A DNA stretch of 64,000 nucleotides from contig FWCC01000192.1 of NCBI GenBank assembly GCA_900169235.1, positions 186,001-250,000 of the forward strand. Direction: 5' to 3'. The translations under genes and the position numbers were made by a program. The notes beneath the pieces are model-generated. The model saw only the letters and a program-made list of their open reading frames with translations. It searched no databases and had not been told where the DNA came from. Shown piece by piece: positions 1 through 10,159 of this stretch (position 1 is its first letter; each line of letters opens with the position of its first letter). Source of the stretch: Zarea fungicola (Eukaryota > Ascomycota > Sordariomycetes > Hypocreales > Cordycipitaceae).

Positions 1-1101
1 ACGTGGACGATGAGGTATGTGTCGCCATATGAATGGGGGTGCAGAGAGAGAGAGCATTGAAATTAAAGTGCCGTCTTCTGGGTTTTCAAAACCAGGAGGA
101 CACTATTCAATTCAATAGGAATTTTTCGTTTTATTTCTATGAAGCTGATGCAAACCTTCGGCACGAAAACAGGGCGACCTTGGCCACACTGACCTCCAAG
201 AAGACGGTCTCGAATTCCACAACTCGACCTTCCAGGAGGGTGTGCACAGTGGCCGCAAGGGTGCCTCCTCTGCTGGTTTGCCTTTACCCGTGACGGCCTC
301 GTCCTCGTCCTCCTCACAAAAGCGCTTTCTGTGGTCCATGTCCTTTTACTCCCAATTCTTCGACGTGGACACGTCGGCGGTACTGTCGCGCTGCTGGGCA
401 GCCCTGTTCCCACGCGCCAACTTTCTCGATGTCCTCGAGGGCAACCCGGATCTGTACGGGCCGTTTTGGATCGCTACAACTGTAGTCCTGATTCTGTTCT
501 TGGGCGGCAGCATAAGCCAGTGGCTGGCGACGAGAGGCACCGTACCTTTTGCTTATGACTTTCGTCTTCTTAGCGGTACGTGACGGTCTTTTTGTTCACG
601 TCCCCTTTTGCGCTTCTCATTATTATTACTGCTATTTTGTTCTAACTATTGTACGTTTTTGTGCTAGGTGCTGCCGGTCTCATTTACGGATACACCCTCG
701 TCATCCCCATTGTCCTCTTCCTTGCGCTGCGCTACTTTGGCAGCGAGCTCGCCAATCTCCTCGAGTGCTGGGCCCTGTACGGCTACGCAAACCTCATCTG
801 GATCCCTGTCGCCTGCATCAGCTGGTCACCCATTTCCATCCTCAACTGGACGTTTGTTGCCGTCGGCTTCGGCGTTTCAGTCGCGTTCTTGCTGCGCAAC
901 CTGTACCCGGTGTTGAGCGCCACGGACCGCCAGACGAGCAAAGTGCTGCTCATCATTGTTGTCGCGCTACACTTTGGCCTCTCACTGGCCATCAAGGTGC
1001 TCTTCTTCGCGCACGGCAGCCCCGTGGCCAAGAAGCCAGCCGAGAGTGGCGCTGGTGGCGGTGATGCTCCCGCTGGTGGTGCGATGCTCTTTCTCTTTTA
1101 A
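1..1101 (+). CDS. Yip1-family Golgi membrane protein (YIPF1/2-Yip5-like), 5' end missing
   Basis: Partial gene, cut by the window start. Exons are read as 1-14, 173-575 and 668-1101, with donors GTATGT and GTACGT and in-phase joins (VDDE to GDLGHTD, then LLSG to AAGLIYG). An acidic/serine-rich cytosolic part is followed by a membrane half with about five hydrophobic segments. The stretch around NPDLYGPFW at the start of the membrane part is typical of the YIPF1/YIPF2/Yip5 branch of the Yip1 family. These proteins bind Rab GTPases and act in ER-Golgi and intra-Golgi vesicle traffic. The tail ends in a Gly/Ala-rich stretch and a hydrophobic LFLF. Family assignment is firm; which yeast YIP gene is the orthologue is inference. 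Confidence 0.82.
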
Positions 1102-1358
1102 AGTAGGAAAAGAATGGATTTGTATGAATTATAAAAGAAATAAAGAAAAGAAAGACAACAACGGCATAGCATTTTTATGTGGGGGTTTTTTTTTCGGATT
1201 AAGTTGTCTTTTTGCTGTGTTCCCTGTTGTGCTGCCGATTTCTTGCTCATTGTTTATTTCTGTAAAACATAGATAATTCATGTCGAGTATGAGCTGTATC
1301 TTATGCTGTACAGTCATCAAACTAACAGTTGCACCAAAATTTGTACACGACACGGTTT
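1102..1358. other. Short convergent 3' intergenic region
   Basis: This is the tail-to-tail gap between the Yip1-family gene (+) and the rhodanese gene (-). It is A/T-rich, with ATAAAAGAAATAAAG just after the plus-strand stop, a plausible polyadenylation region. No gene is seen. Confidence 0.5.
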
Positions 1359-2161
1359 TTAATATCCTCCTTTAACTTTTTCGACTGGCCCATTCTTCGC
1401 GGCCCAATCGAGCCACGAACCTGTATACTCGCCCAGGCAGTTCCAGCCCGCGTGCTTTGCCAACCCAGCCGCCGTCTTGGCGCGCACGCCAGCCTTGCAG
1501 TAAAACACCAGCGTCTTGTCCTTGGCCGGGCGTGTAAAGCCGTACATGGCCTCAAAGTCCTCCTCAGAGATGTGGAAGCTCTGCACGGCCGTTGTGATGG
1601 GGATGTTGATGGCGCCGGGAATCTTGCCAGTCTCGCGTAGCTCCATTGGTTCGCGAACGTCTATATTTTAATAAGAGAAAAAAAAAATTGGTTCAGCTTT
1701 CGTTTTCTAAACAAGATGAGAAGAAGTATATTATGCGAGGGGGTTGGAAGGTCACGTTCAAAACCAGTCTCTTCTTTTTTTATATATAATCAAAATAAAA
1801 ATAAACACTTACCGACGAAAATCACGCTCGCATCTTCACCTGTCTCGAGTTGCTTTGTAATATCCTCAAACTCCCAGCGCTTGCTGCCCGGTATCTGGCC
1901 ATCCTCCTGCTGCGTCTCCTCTGGCTTCGCGTTACCAGCAGAGTAGAAGCGCACAGCCAGAGGACCCCTTGCTGTTCTCGCTATGGCACGTGTTGTCCAG
2001 GCGCTCGCGAAAGCAGCCGTCATGAGCGATTGTTGAGCCGCCCGCCGAGTGGCGACAGGTGCGCCTTGTCGAGCAGTGGCTCTCCAGGCCGTAGGGCGAA
2101 CAGCGGCCGCCACAAAGCTTCCGGCTGTGGTGGCAGTTCTTCTGCTTGTCATTGTTGCCAT
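1359..2161 (-). CDS. Mitochondrial single-domain rhodanese (thiosulfate sulfurtransferase, Rdl-like)
   Basis: Two exons on the minus strand, 2161-1813 and 1660-1359 (donor GTAAGT, acceptor TATAG), join as VIFVDVREP and give about 216 aa. The N-terminal ~75 residues are rich in Arg, Ala, Ser and Thr and almost free of acidic residues, a likely mitochondrial presequence. The C-terminal half is one rhodanese domain. It has the DVREPxE start, and the active-site loop FYCKAGVRAK places the catalytic Cys near residue 171. Such enzymes transfer sulfur from thiosulfate to cyanide or thiols; yeast relatives are Rdl1 and Rdl2/Aim42. The physiological acceptor cannot be read from sequence. A second Met at residue 4 is an alternative start. 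Confidence 0.88.
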
Positions 2162-2795
2162 AATTATATGTCCCTGATCGGTCTGGAAGAGTAGACTTGC
2201 TATTGGGTTGGTTGGCCAAGTGCGCTGCTGCTCGATTAGATGATAATGTTAAGGGTGGCACTGGTGCTTTTAGCTCTTTGGTTGCTGCACCAAGCTACTG
2301 TACCTACTAATCAAAGACAGCCATCAATTTTGGCCTAAACCCCAACGTCATCGCCGACCCGCCCAAGTCATCATCACAGAACCGTGTTTGTTGAGAACAT
2401 TTGTCTGAATTAAACACAATACAGCCATTACGTGGAGTTTCACAATGATAGTGCAGCAGCCAGGCCATATTGCTCGGATTTGTTGGAAATAGTCATTGAC
2501 CGTGGCCATTACTGTAAAGGGCTATGTACATTGTATGAAATCATTAAAACAATATTCGGGCCGCCCAGTGATTTTAGTTGCAGTTTCACACTGCAATACT
2601 CAAGAGCAACCGATATCTATATCCAAAACCATGAAAATGTTTAACTCTGTTCATCGCCGCCACCCACCATCCATAAGTATTACCATCGAGACATGTCTAT
2701 CAAGCAGGCAAATGTCTATCACTGCCAAGTCATTTCCGAGTCCCAAGTCAAACGAGCCAAAAAAAAAAACGCCAAAAAATATCAACATGCTTTTT
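2162..2795. other. Spacer between the rhodanese promoter and the ERG5 3' end
   Basis: Both neighbours are on the minus strand, so this holds the rhodanese upstream region and the ERG5 3' UTR. A short A-run (2759-2769) lies about 30 bp beyond the ERG5 stop. The open frames here are short, mutually overlapping and resemble nothing I know. No gene seen. Confidence 0.4.
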
Positions 2796-4595
2796 TTACT
2801 GTCGCTTCTCAAAAGTAAGAGGGCAGTCATCCTAACAAGAACATGTCAGTTTCAAGTCTCATGAGATGAGCAAATTTCAGGAAGCATACCTTGGGGAAAA
2901 TGGTTGCGAAGACCTTGATCTCCTCCGAGAGAGGAGTAGGGTGGTGAGTCCAGTTGAGCTGAACAGAGGCCTTTCCAATCATCAGAGCAAGGTTGAGCTG
3001 AGCATAGACCTGGCCAAGGCAGTAGTGAGGACCAGTTCCAAACACAAGATAATTCTTGGCACCCTTTTCTTCGGCATCGCCAATATAGTAGCGGTCGGGA
3101 TCAAAATAGTCGGGGTTCTCGTACACATCGGGGTCATGGAGGGCCAGATATGTGGTGGGAATCAACATGGAACCTTTAGGAACTGTGTAGGACTCGGTAA
3201 TGGGGAACGGCTTCTTAACAAGGTATGGAACCATGAGCACGGGAGGACGGTAGCGGAGAAGCTCGCGAACGACAGCGCGTGTGTAGGTGAGAGACTCGAG
3301 CTGGTCCATGTCTAGGTCGACATTGGGGTCACCATTGCGAACTTTCATGTTCTCTTCGCGAATACGGTCGAGGACATCAGGACGCTGAGCAGTGACCTGG
3401 AACAGCCAAGTGGCCGCACTGCTCGTGGCATCTTGCGAAGCAAAGAGGAATGTGAAAACGGTCTGGGAGATTTCATAGTCGCCAAACATGCGCAGGAATG
3501 GAGCTGGCTTCTCGCCAGCATCCTCGCCCTTTTCCTGAGCCTCGCGCCAGCGATCGCACTTGATCATCTGAATAATCCAAGCGTCCATGATGCAGGAAAC
3601 ATCACCGCCAGCAGCCATTCGGACCTTGCTTTTGGCAGCACATTTGGCAAATTCGGCAAGGACCATGTCGGCGGCCTTCTTACCATACCATGTCTTGGTG
3701 TAGGGAATGATGATTGGGAAGTTAACAAGCTCGAGAGCGGCGGTGATGAGGTAGTAGTCATCGGCAATCTTCTTGACAGCCTCATCGCTGATATAGTGGC
3801 CGACAAACGTGCGGCAAGACACGGCACACATAAGCTCACGGAACTCGGGCATGAAGGGAATTGGCTTGCCCTCATTCTTCTTAGTCACGTCAAGGAAGCG
3901 CTGGAAGTATGTCTTGTAGACCTCCTCCTGGCCAGGCAGATATGCCTCAAGGGCCTTGCGGGTGAAGAGGCCGTTGAGACCCTTGCGGAAGTCGACATGA
4001 GCCTTGCCATCGAGGAAAACCCAGTTGTCATGACCAAGGAGCTTGTGAGCGACGTCGACGACACAAGGCTTGACATAGGCCGGGGAATTCAGGACTTTGC
4101 GGGCGAGGTCTCTGGTGGAAGCGATGACGACAAATCTATAGAGAAACGGTGGTTAGTACACTCCAAGTGATACTGACAGGCATAGGCAGTATAACGCCAA
4201 CATACTTGTGGAAGACGGAGACACAGCTGAGAGGGCCGCTGAGCCACTTGGAATGGTACTCCTCGAACTTGGGGTCCATGGACTCGAGGAACGGGCCGAT
4301 AAAAGGCGTCTTGAACAAGGGACCAGCAATACTACCTTTGTTGAGAATGTATGAAACTGCAATGAGTGTTAGACAGCGTTTGCACATCTGTTGGGGGGTT
4401 TACAAGCTTCGCGAATCACATACCCTGATCATACACAACACACATGGCGAACAGAGTCAGCAGCAGAGCCCAAGGACTCGCCGAGGTGATTGTGTCAATA
4501 ACATAGTCAATCTGGGGAGGAAGACCAGCTGCCGTGAACCTGGACGAAGCAAGTACGGAGCTAAAGGCGGATGAGGAGTTGACCGCAGCAGCCAT
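2796..4595 (-). CDS. ERG5: Sterol C-22 desaturase, cytochrome P450 family CYP61
   Basis: Four exons on the minus strand: 4595-4424, 4356-4206, 4135-2890 and 2831-2796, giving 534 aa, the usual ERG5 length. The joins restore family-typical strings (YDQVSYILNKGSIAGP, VFHKFVVIASTRD, IFPKDDCPLTF). A short N-terminal membrane anchor (about residues 37-57) is followed by the P450 fold. The I-helix FASQDATSSAATWLFQ and heme loop FGTGPHYCLGQ (Cys near residue 480) are diagnostic of CYP61 rather than CYP51. The enzyme introduces the C-22(23) double bond late in ergosterol synthesis, in the ER. The last coding exon has only 12 codons including the stop. The ATG at 4595 is the first in frame. Confidence 0.95.
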
Positions 4596-6757
4596 GTTGT
4601 CGAGAGGGTGGCCAAGCAGAGCCGGGCAGTATATCCAGCGATGAAACGTAGGAATAAAAAAACCAGTGCCCAGGTAATCAATCGAGTCGGAGGTCTGGGC
4701 GACAGGCGAGGGTCGAACCAGGAAACGGAAAGGTTTGGGTATTAGAAAGGAGAGGATGGGGAAAGAAAGAAGCGAGGAGGAGCGGGTAGGGGTTGGTGAC
4801 AATGGCGTTTTGCCGTGGTCCCTGAGAAACTACTTTTTTGGAGCCGGGGAGATTTGAAAGGCACGGTCTCGGGGTTAGGAGGCTCCGACTCAACAAAGTT
4901 CCTTGGTAATTTGACTGTGATTTACCGTGCTGGTACTTCCGGACCGTGCTGCCGGGTGATGGGGGGACTGGTTTCAATCCAATAGGAGGGAACCAAAGCC
5001 AGCGTTGGTAATAAACAAGAAGAAAAAAATTCAAAAACTTTACGGGACGCTTATTAGGGGGCCCTGCAGTTGCTTCCAGGAACTCTGGCGCGTGGAGTTG
5101 AATAGCGGAGACTGACAGATAGGAAAGAGCTATTGTGGACTTTGGTTGTGTGGTTGGTTGAGGTTTTGTGTTTATTCTTTTGTTAATTTTTAATTTATCT
5201 AACTATCTCAACTCCAAGTAGATCTTGACTGAACAAATGCAGAATAATTGAACTGTTTAGACATTCCATGAACGTATCGTTGGCGCAGTACAGTTGCTCT
5301 GCTGTAATTCCATCGCCTCGTACTCTTATTGCGATTGCGACTTTTTTTTTTGTTGGTAGCGGTTCGGCGCCCTGCACGCACAAGCCACCACTAGCAGCAC
5401 TCATCAGCCAATCAAAATAATATGAATGCTTTTCCTTTTTTTTTTAGATGGGCAAGGTTATTACTTTTATTGGCCTAGAGCCACATCTAGTGCGAATCTG
5501 TGTCGTCCCTGGGCTAGTAGCTTTTGTAAGGCGCTACCTGCTCCGCCTTGGCCCTCCTTTCTTGGTATCCGTACTTTCCAATCAGTAAATGTCTGGATGC
5601 ATAGCAACGCACAATGGGTGTTGTACACATTCTGGTGACTGGTGGCGCGCACGGGTCGGTATGCTTCTGGCCAGCCTGCAACTCGACATTGGTGTTTATT
5701 ATAAAGGCTGTTTAGAAATCACGCGTAATATGGCCTGCTCTTGGGAATGGACGGACCCTCCTTGTCTGCTTTAAAATAGAGCGAATACGCGAGTGGTGAT
5801 ATACGAATACGGGTCCACGTACGCGATAAACTAGCGTTGGGGGAGTAGAAAACCCCTTGCTTTTGTGCACTCTGCTTGATGCATAATAAGTATAGAAACA
5901 CAGCGTACATCAGTATGGAAACAGGCTTGCATCTGGATAAGACCGGACAGATCTGTGCCGCAGTATATTTTTAGCCGGAGTAACAATAGAATCTCAAACA
6001 ATGAAATGGATGGCACGTGATGGCCATGGAGACAGGTCAGGCCTTCCTTTACGCCTACAAAGCTACTCAGCCTCCATCTCATCGACCTGGCTTTATGCCG
6101 ATGGCATTACACACGGAAGATAACAACGGGCCTGCACCATTACTGGCTGGTATATGCCACAACTACTCGAACGCTAAGTATATACCATCAAGCGGCGGTA
6201 CATGGCAAAAATCAGTATTTGTATAGGGTAGGGCTGCGCCAAAGCACATTACATCATGTATGTCTATGCTGACGAGATTATGGTAACTGGCAGTGGTACG
6301 TGAAACATTCTCATATGGTCGCTTCATTCCCTGCTAGAACACTAGGTTTACGTAAAAGGTAGCTAGAGCAAGAAACAACGCAGTCTTGTCAGACGACGAC
6401 AACAACAGCACCAAATGATGATCTGGCACAGCAGTACACAGCAGACCTGCAGACAGAGGACACTTGGTATACTGCTCGAAGCTATTAGCTACAAATAAAC
6501 CGTCTCCAGGGACCACAATTTAGAGACGCGCCTGCCGCCTGGCATACCATTTCTCTTAATAAAGCAAGGCATGCGCGCAGCTAAATCCCAGTAGCCTATT
6601 ACACAAGCTCCTGGTTACGGAGTACGGAGCAACGATGGTTTGGCGGTCCAGGCTGTGGCCCACGTCATACCCCTCCCCCGCCTTCATCACAACTGCGCGA
6701 CCGAGCACATCATCTTTCCCAAACACATTGCGCCCATCAGCATTTCAAACCACCAAA
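4596..6757. other. Divergent intergenic region upstream of ERG5 and the I9 inhibitor gene
   Basis: About 2.2 kb between two divergently oriented genes. The ERG5-proximal 500 bp are pyrimidine/purine-skewed leader-like sequence. A CCAAT motif lies near 5408. The rest carries only short open frames without recognisable similarity. The part closest to the inhibitor gene is C-rich on the plus strand, as in other leaders here. I see no RNA gene or transposon. Confidence 0.4.
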
Positions 6758-7265
6758 ATGCCAAGCTATATTGTACGTTTGATTTCTAAAAACACATGGC
6801 TACTTGTTATTCAGTAAACCCTGCGAAACTAACAAGAGACTTTTTTTTGCTGCTGCGCAGGTTACCCTCAAGGAGGAGACCACGCCCGAACAGGTCAAGG
6901 CGTAAGACTCTGGTTAACCCTGCAGACGATAGACACAAAACGAGGAAACTGACAAGACACTGGATAGCACCAAGGACAAGGTCATCGAGCAGGGCGGCAA
7001 GATTATCCACGAATATGATATTATCAAGGGCTTCTCGTAGGTGCTCCCTTTGACACAATTGCCACTCCCCTCCACTCGATGGCAGCAGCCGCAACGCCAG
7101 CCTTGTTGTGTAAAGAACCACAGCAGGATGTATTTGCTAACTATGATTGTTCTCTATCTCTTTCCTGTCTATAGTGTCAGCTATCCCGACGACGCTATTA
7201 CCACCCTTGAGTCTCACCAGCACGTCAAGGCTGTTGAACCTGACGGGGTCGCCACTACTCAGTAA
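6758..7265 (+). CDS. Small proteinase inhibitor I9 / subtilisin-propeptide-like protein (Pbi2-like)
   Basis: Four tiny exons, 6758-6772, 6861-6901, 6968-7036 and 7175-7265, encode 71 aa. The first exon is 15 nt (MPSYI). The joined protein matches the inhibitor I9 fold: MPSYIVTLKEETTPEQV, a helix with KDKVIEQGGKI, then HEYDIIKGFSVSYPDDAITTLESHQHVKAVEPDG. This is the family of subtilisin propeptides and of yeast Pbi2, the cytosolic inhibitor of vacuolar proteinase B that also assists vacuole fusion. No signal peptide is present, which favours a cytosolic or vacuolar role over a protease prodomain. All four joins keep frame, and donors and acceptors are canonical (GTACGT, GTAAGA, GTAGGT). Confidence 0.88.
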
Positions 7266-8092
7266 AGAGGGTGGCCAATTCTTCATAGTGTTTCTCTTTG
7301 ACGAGGAATGAGTCAAGGAGCCAGTTTACACTGTATAGATTAATGCATAAGCTATGATATTTTAAATGTAAATTGCCCATTTTCTACTCATGTGGCGTTG
7401 TTTCGGTCTACCCTGGTTAATTAATTGCAAGCAGCAGCCGTGTCTTTGCAGGGATGTTTTTGGGCCCGGCGCCTTCTTGCCGGCTGCACGCCGTCGTACT
7501 GTACCTGGCCAGGAAACCTACCTACCTAGATACTTATGTAGGATGACGCGCATTCTTGCCTGCAAAAGAGACGAATGCTTAAATAAAAAATACGGTTCTT
7601 CCGAAACAGAAAATTATAGGCAGAATAAGCGAAATAAAAATGACCTAAAATCACCATAGAGTAAGACACCACTTCGCAACCCTCTCGCGGAAGGACTGAG
7701 AGATAGCTTTCCTTAGATAAGCCCGCCCGCCCAGCGGTTGGCAACGGGCCGAAATAGTGCTACTGCCGCGACCGCCCCCGAACACGGCTCGCCCAAGCGG
7801 AACCCCAGATTATGTCACGACTCATTCACATCCTCATCCTCATTCTCAACCACAACCCACACCGAGTCCTTGTCCTGTTTTAACCACCCGTGTACGACCC
7901 TTTTTTCTTTCATCTCTTTTCGCATTGCGTCATCTGACCACCAGTGAATTTATTGCTCGCCATAATTGCTAGTTACCACCTCGGCAACTGTCAGTGCCTT
8001 GTCAAATACTCTTCGGCGCGGGCACACAGCCAACACGACATAAGCCTCGACGACACCGCAATTCTAACATTGGTTCGGCGTGCAATGCCGCC
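7266..8092. other. Intergenic: inhibitor 3' UTR and kinase promoter
   Basis: Between two plus-strand genes. The first part is A/T-rich 3' UTR. From about 7780 the plus strand becomes C/T-rich with CA-rich runs, a leader-like composition common upstream of fungal genes. No supported gene. Confidence 0.35.
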
Positions 8093-9518
8093 ATGAAGGC
8101 ACGAATAAACACACCCGCTAGGCTTTTGCGCCGCCAAACTACCGCACACAATACCGCCTCCTCCACCACAAAATGTCCTCACTCGCGCCGCCTCTTCTCC
8201 ACCGCCGAGGCATCGGTCGATAAGGTTGCAGACGCTGACATTGCAACATTGGCCCGGCAAAAACAACATCCTTTGAGTTTGGCCGATCTCGTCAAGTAAA
8301 GAATTCACCCAAACAGCATCATCTGGCACTAATAAAGCTAACGCGTCCCGTTTTGCTAGACACGGCCGTCCGCCTCTCTCCGAGCGATCCCTTCTCTCCT
8401 CCGCCAACTTTACCCTCTCGCTCCTCCCCATTCGCCTCGCCCATCGCCTCGCCGCCCTTCGCAACCTCCCCTACATTGTCGTCTCCAACCCAAACATCTC
8501 GCGCATATACAACAATTACCTCCACTCGCTCTCCATCCTCCTTCCTTACTGGCGGGCTGCCGTCGACGGCCGCGCCATCACCACTCCGGACGACGAGGTC
8601 CGCTTTACAAACGTCCTCGCCGAGCTCGTCGCCACCCACACCGACACTATCCCCATCCTTGCCAAGGGCTTCCTCGAGTGCCGTCGCTACATCTCTCCGC
8701 AGCAAGTCACCCGCTTCCTTGACGAGCACCTCCGCGCCCGCATCGGCACTCGCCTCGTCGCCGAGCAGCATATTGCCCTGCATTTCAGCTCACAGGAGCA
8801 CTTTGACCCCGACGCCAGCCCAACGCCCTGTCCAGACCACCCGAGCTACATTGGAGTTATCGACACGGCACTCCGACCTGCCCTCACAATTGAATCATGT
8901 GCCGGTTTCGTCGCCGATATATGTGAGCTGCGCTACGGCGTCCGCCCAGAACTCGCCATTGATGGCGAGCCCGACACCACCCTCGCTTTTGTGCCCATGC
9001 ACCTCGAGTATATTGTCACCGAGCTCCTCAAAAACGCCTTTCGCGCCACTGTCGAAAGCAAATCCCGCGAGCCCATTGTCGTCACCATTGCGCCGGAACC
9101 CGCGTTTAAGCACCAATCCCCCGACACCATCCCTAGCATCCCCTCGGCTGACTGCGATGCCGGCAACTTTCGAAGCAGCGCCATCCTCCCCCTCGACGAC
9201 AACACACCAGGTGTCACTATTCGCATCCGAGACCGCGGCGGCGGCATACCTACCGACGTTCTCCCAGATATCTGGTCCTACTCCTTCACCACCTTCTCCG
9301 ACGATCAAGAGTACACGAGTCCCTCGGGCGGCGACGGGCTCTCCGCCATTGCTACAGCAAGTAGCGGCGGCAGTTCCATCGCGGGACTCGGCTATGGACT
9401 GCCGCTGAGTAGAGCGTACGCCGAGTACTTTGGAGGTGGGATTGCCTTGCAGAGCTTGTATGGCTGGGGGACAGATGTCTATCTGCGACTCAAAGGCGTT
9501 GGCAAAATTGATACATAA
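8093..9518 (+). CDS. Mitochondrial alpha-ketoacid dehydrogenase kinase (BCKDK/PDK family)
   Basis: Two exons, 8093-8295 and 8360-9518, joined as DLVKHGRPPLS, giving 453 aa. The first ~45 residues are basic and hydroxylated, a likely mitochondrial presequence. The N-terminal BCDHK/PDK four-helix domain follows, then a GHKL ATPase domain. It shows the N-box ELLKNAFRAT (about residue 289), the G1 box DRGGGI (about 359) and GLGYGLPLSRAYAEYFGG (about 410). The ending GTDVYLRL, and LPIRLAHRLAALRNLP in the first domain, look closer to branched-chain ketoacid dehydrogenase kinase than to classical PDK. It phosphorylates and inactivates an E1 alpha subunit in the matrix. Which complex it controls (pyruvate or branched-chain) is inference. 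A low-complexity insert (about residues 315-345) precedes G1. Confidence 0.9.
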
Positions 9519-10159
9519 ATAGAGACTCGGAAATGGGTTAAAACACAAGACGATAAAATCTTACAAATTAAATATCTATACATGTAAGAGCCGAGATGGA
9601 AAGTCTAGCAGAAGCATATGAAAATAAGCCCATAAAGCTGCTAATAATGAATGGGCAATCTCTAGACATACCTTGTTCAGCCTATAACCAAACTCATTTC
9701 ATACATCAAGACATGCCCCCTCCATACTTACATACATACACTAAAAATCACGTTGGGACAAAAGTAACCTTGCAATGGTTTGTCTTCTTCTCTATCGAAA
9801 AGAAAGTGGCGGCTCATAGATGATGAGTTGAAAAACAATGACTAGTAAATAATAAAAAATGTGATTGTAGCTTGCCTAGAACAAACTCTGGTGTGATCAG
9901 TTCCTATCCAAAAAAAAGTAAAACCGTCCATAAATATCAAACAAATTTCCAACAGTAGAAAAACCAATGATGGCGGCTGTTACAGCAGCTCTCGTCTCCT
10001 CCCGAGCATTATTAGACTGAAAGAGTAAAAAACTGCTTCCAAAACAAAAACAAGTTAAATGTAACAAAAACAAGGCCGAGTATAAATAACAGACTCCTGT
10101 TGCCCCTATATCCTAGTTTCACTCGAAGGCATTGCACATGCTGTCCGCCTGTTTCTCAT
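9519..10159. other. Convergent 3' intergenic region
   Basis: Tail-to-tail gap between the mitochondrial kinase (+) and the class VII chitin synthase (-). It is A/T-rich with several AATAAA-like strings (for example AATAATAAAAAA near 9847). Small open frames are not convincing. Confidence 0.4.

Noticed and set aside
3433..4170. 245-codon plus-strand frame opposite ERG5
   Set aside because: Antisense shadow of the ERG5 exon; no motif, and it crosses the ERG5 intron boundary at 4136.
2796..4595. CYP51 (ERG11) identity for the sterol P450
   Set aside because: The I-helix FASQDATSS and heme loop FGTGPHYCLGQ are those of CYP61/ERG5, and the N-terminal YDQVSYILNKGSIAGP block is ERG5-specific.
4596..4802. 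N-terminal extension of ERG5 from 4802
   Set aside because: The upstream frame begins with TTG and has no ATG; family proteins start close to the chosen Met.
8895..9548. 217-codon minus-strand frame opposite the dehydrogenase kinase
   Set aside because: Antisense to the conserved GHKL ATPase domain; composition is a mirror of the coding strand.
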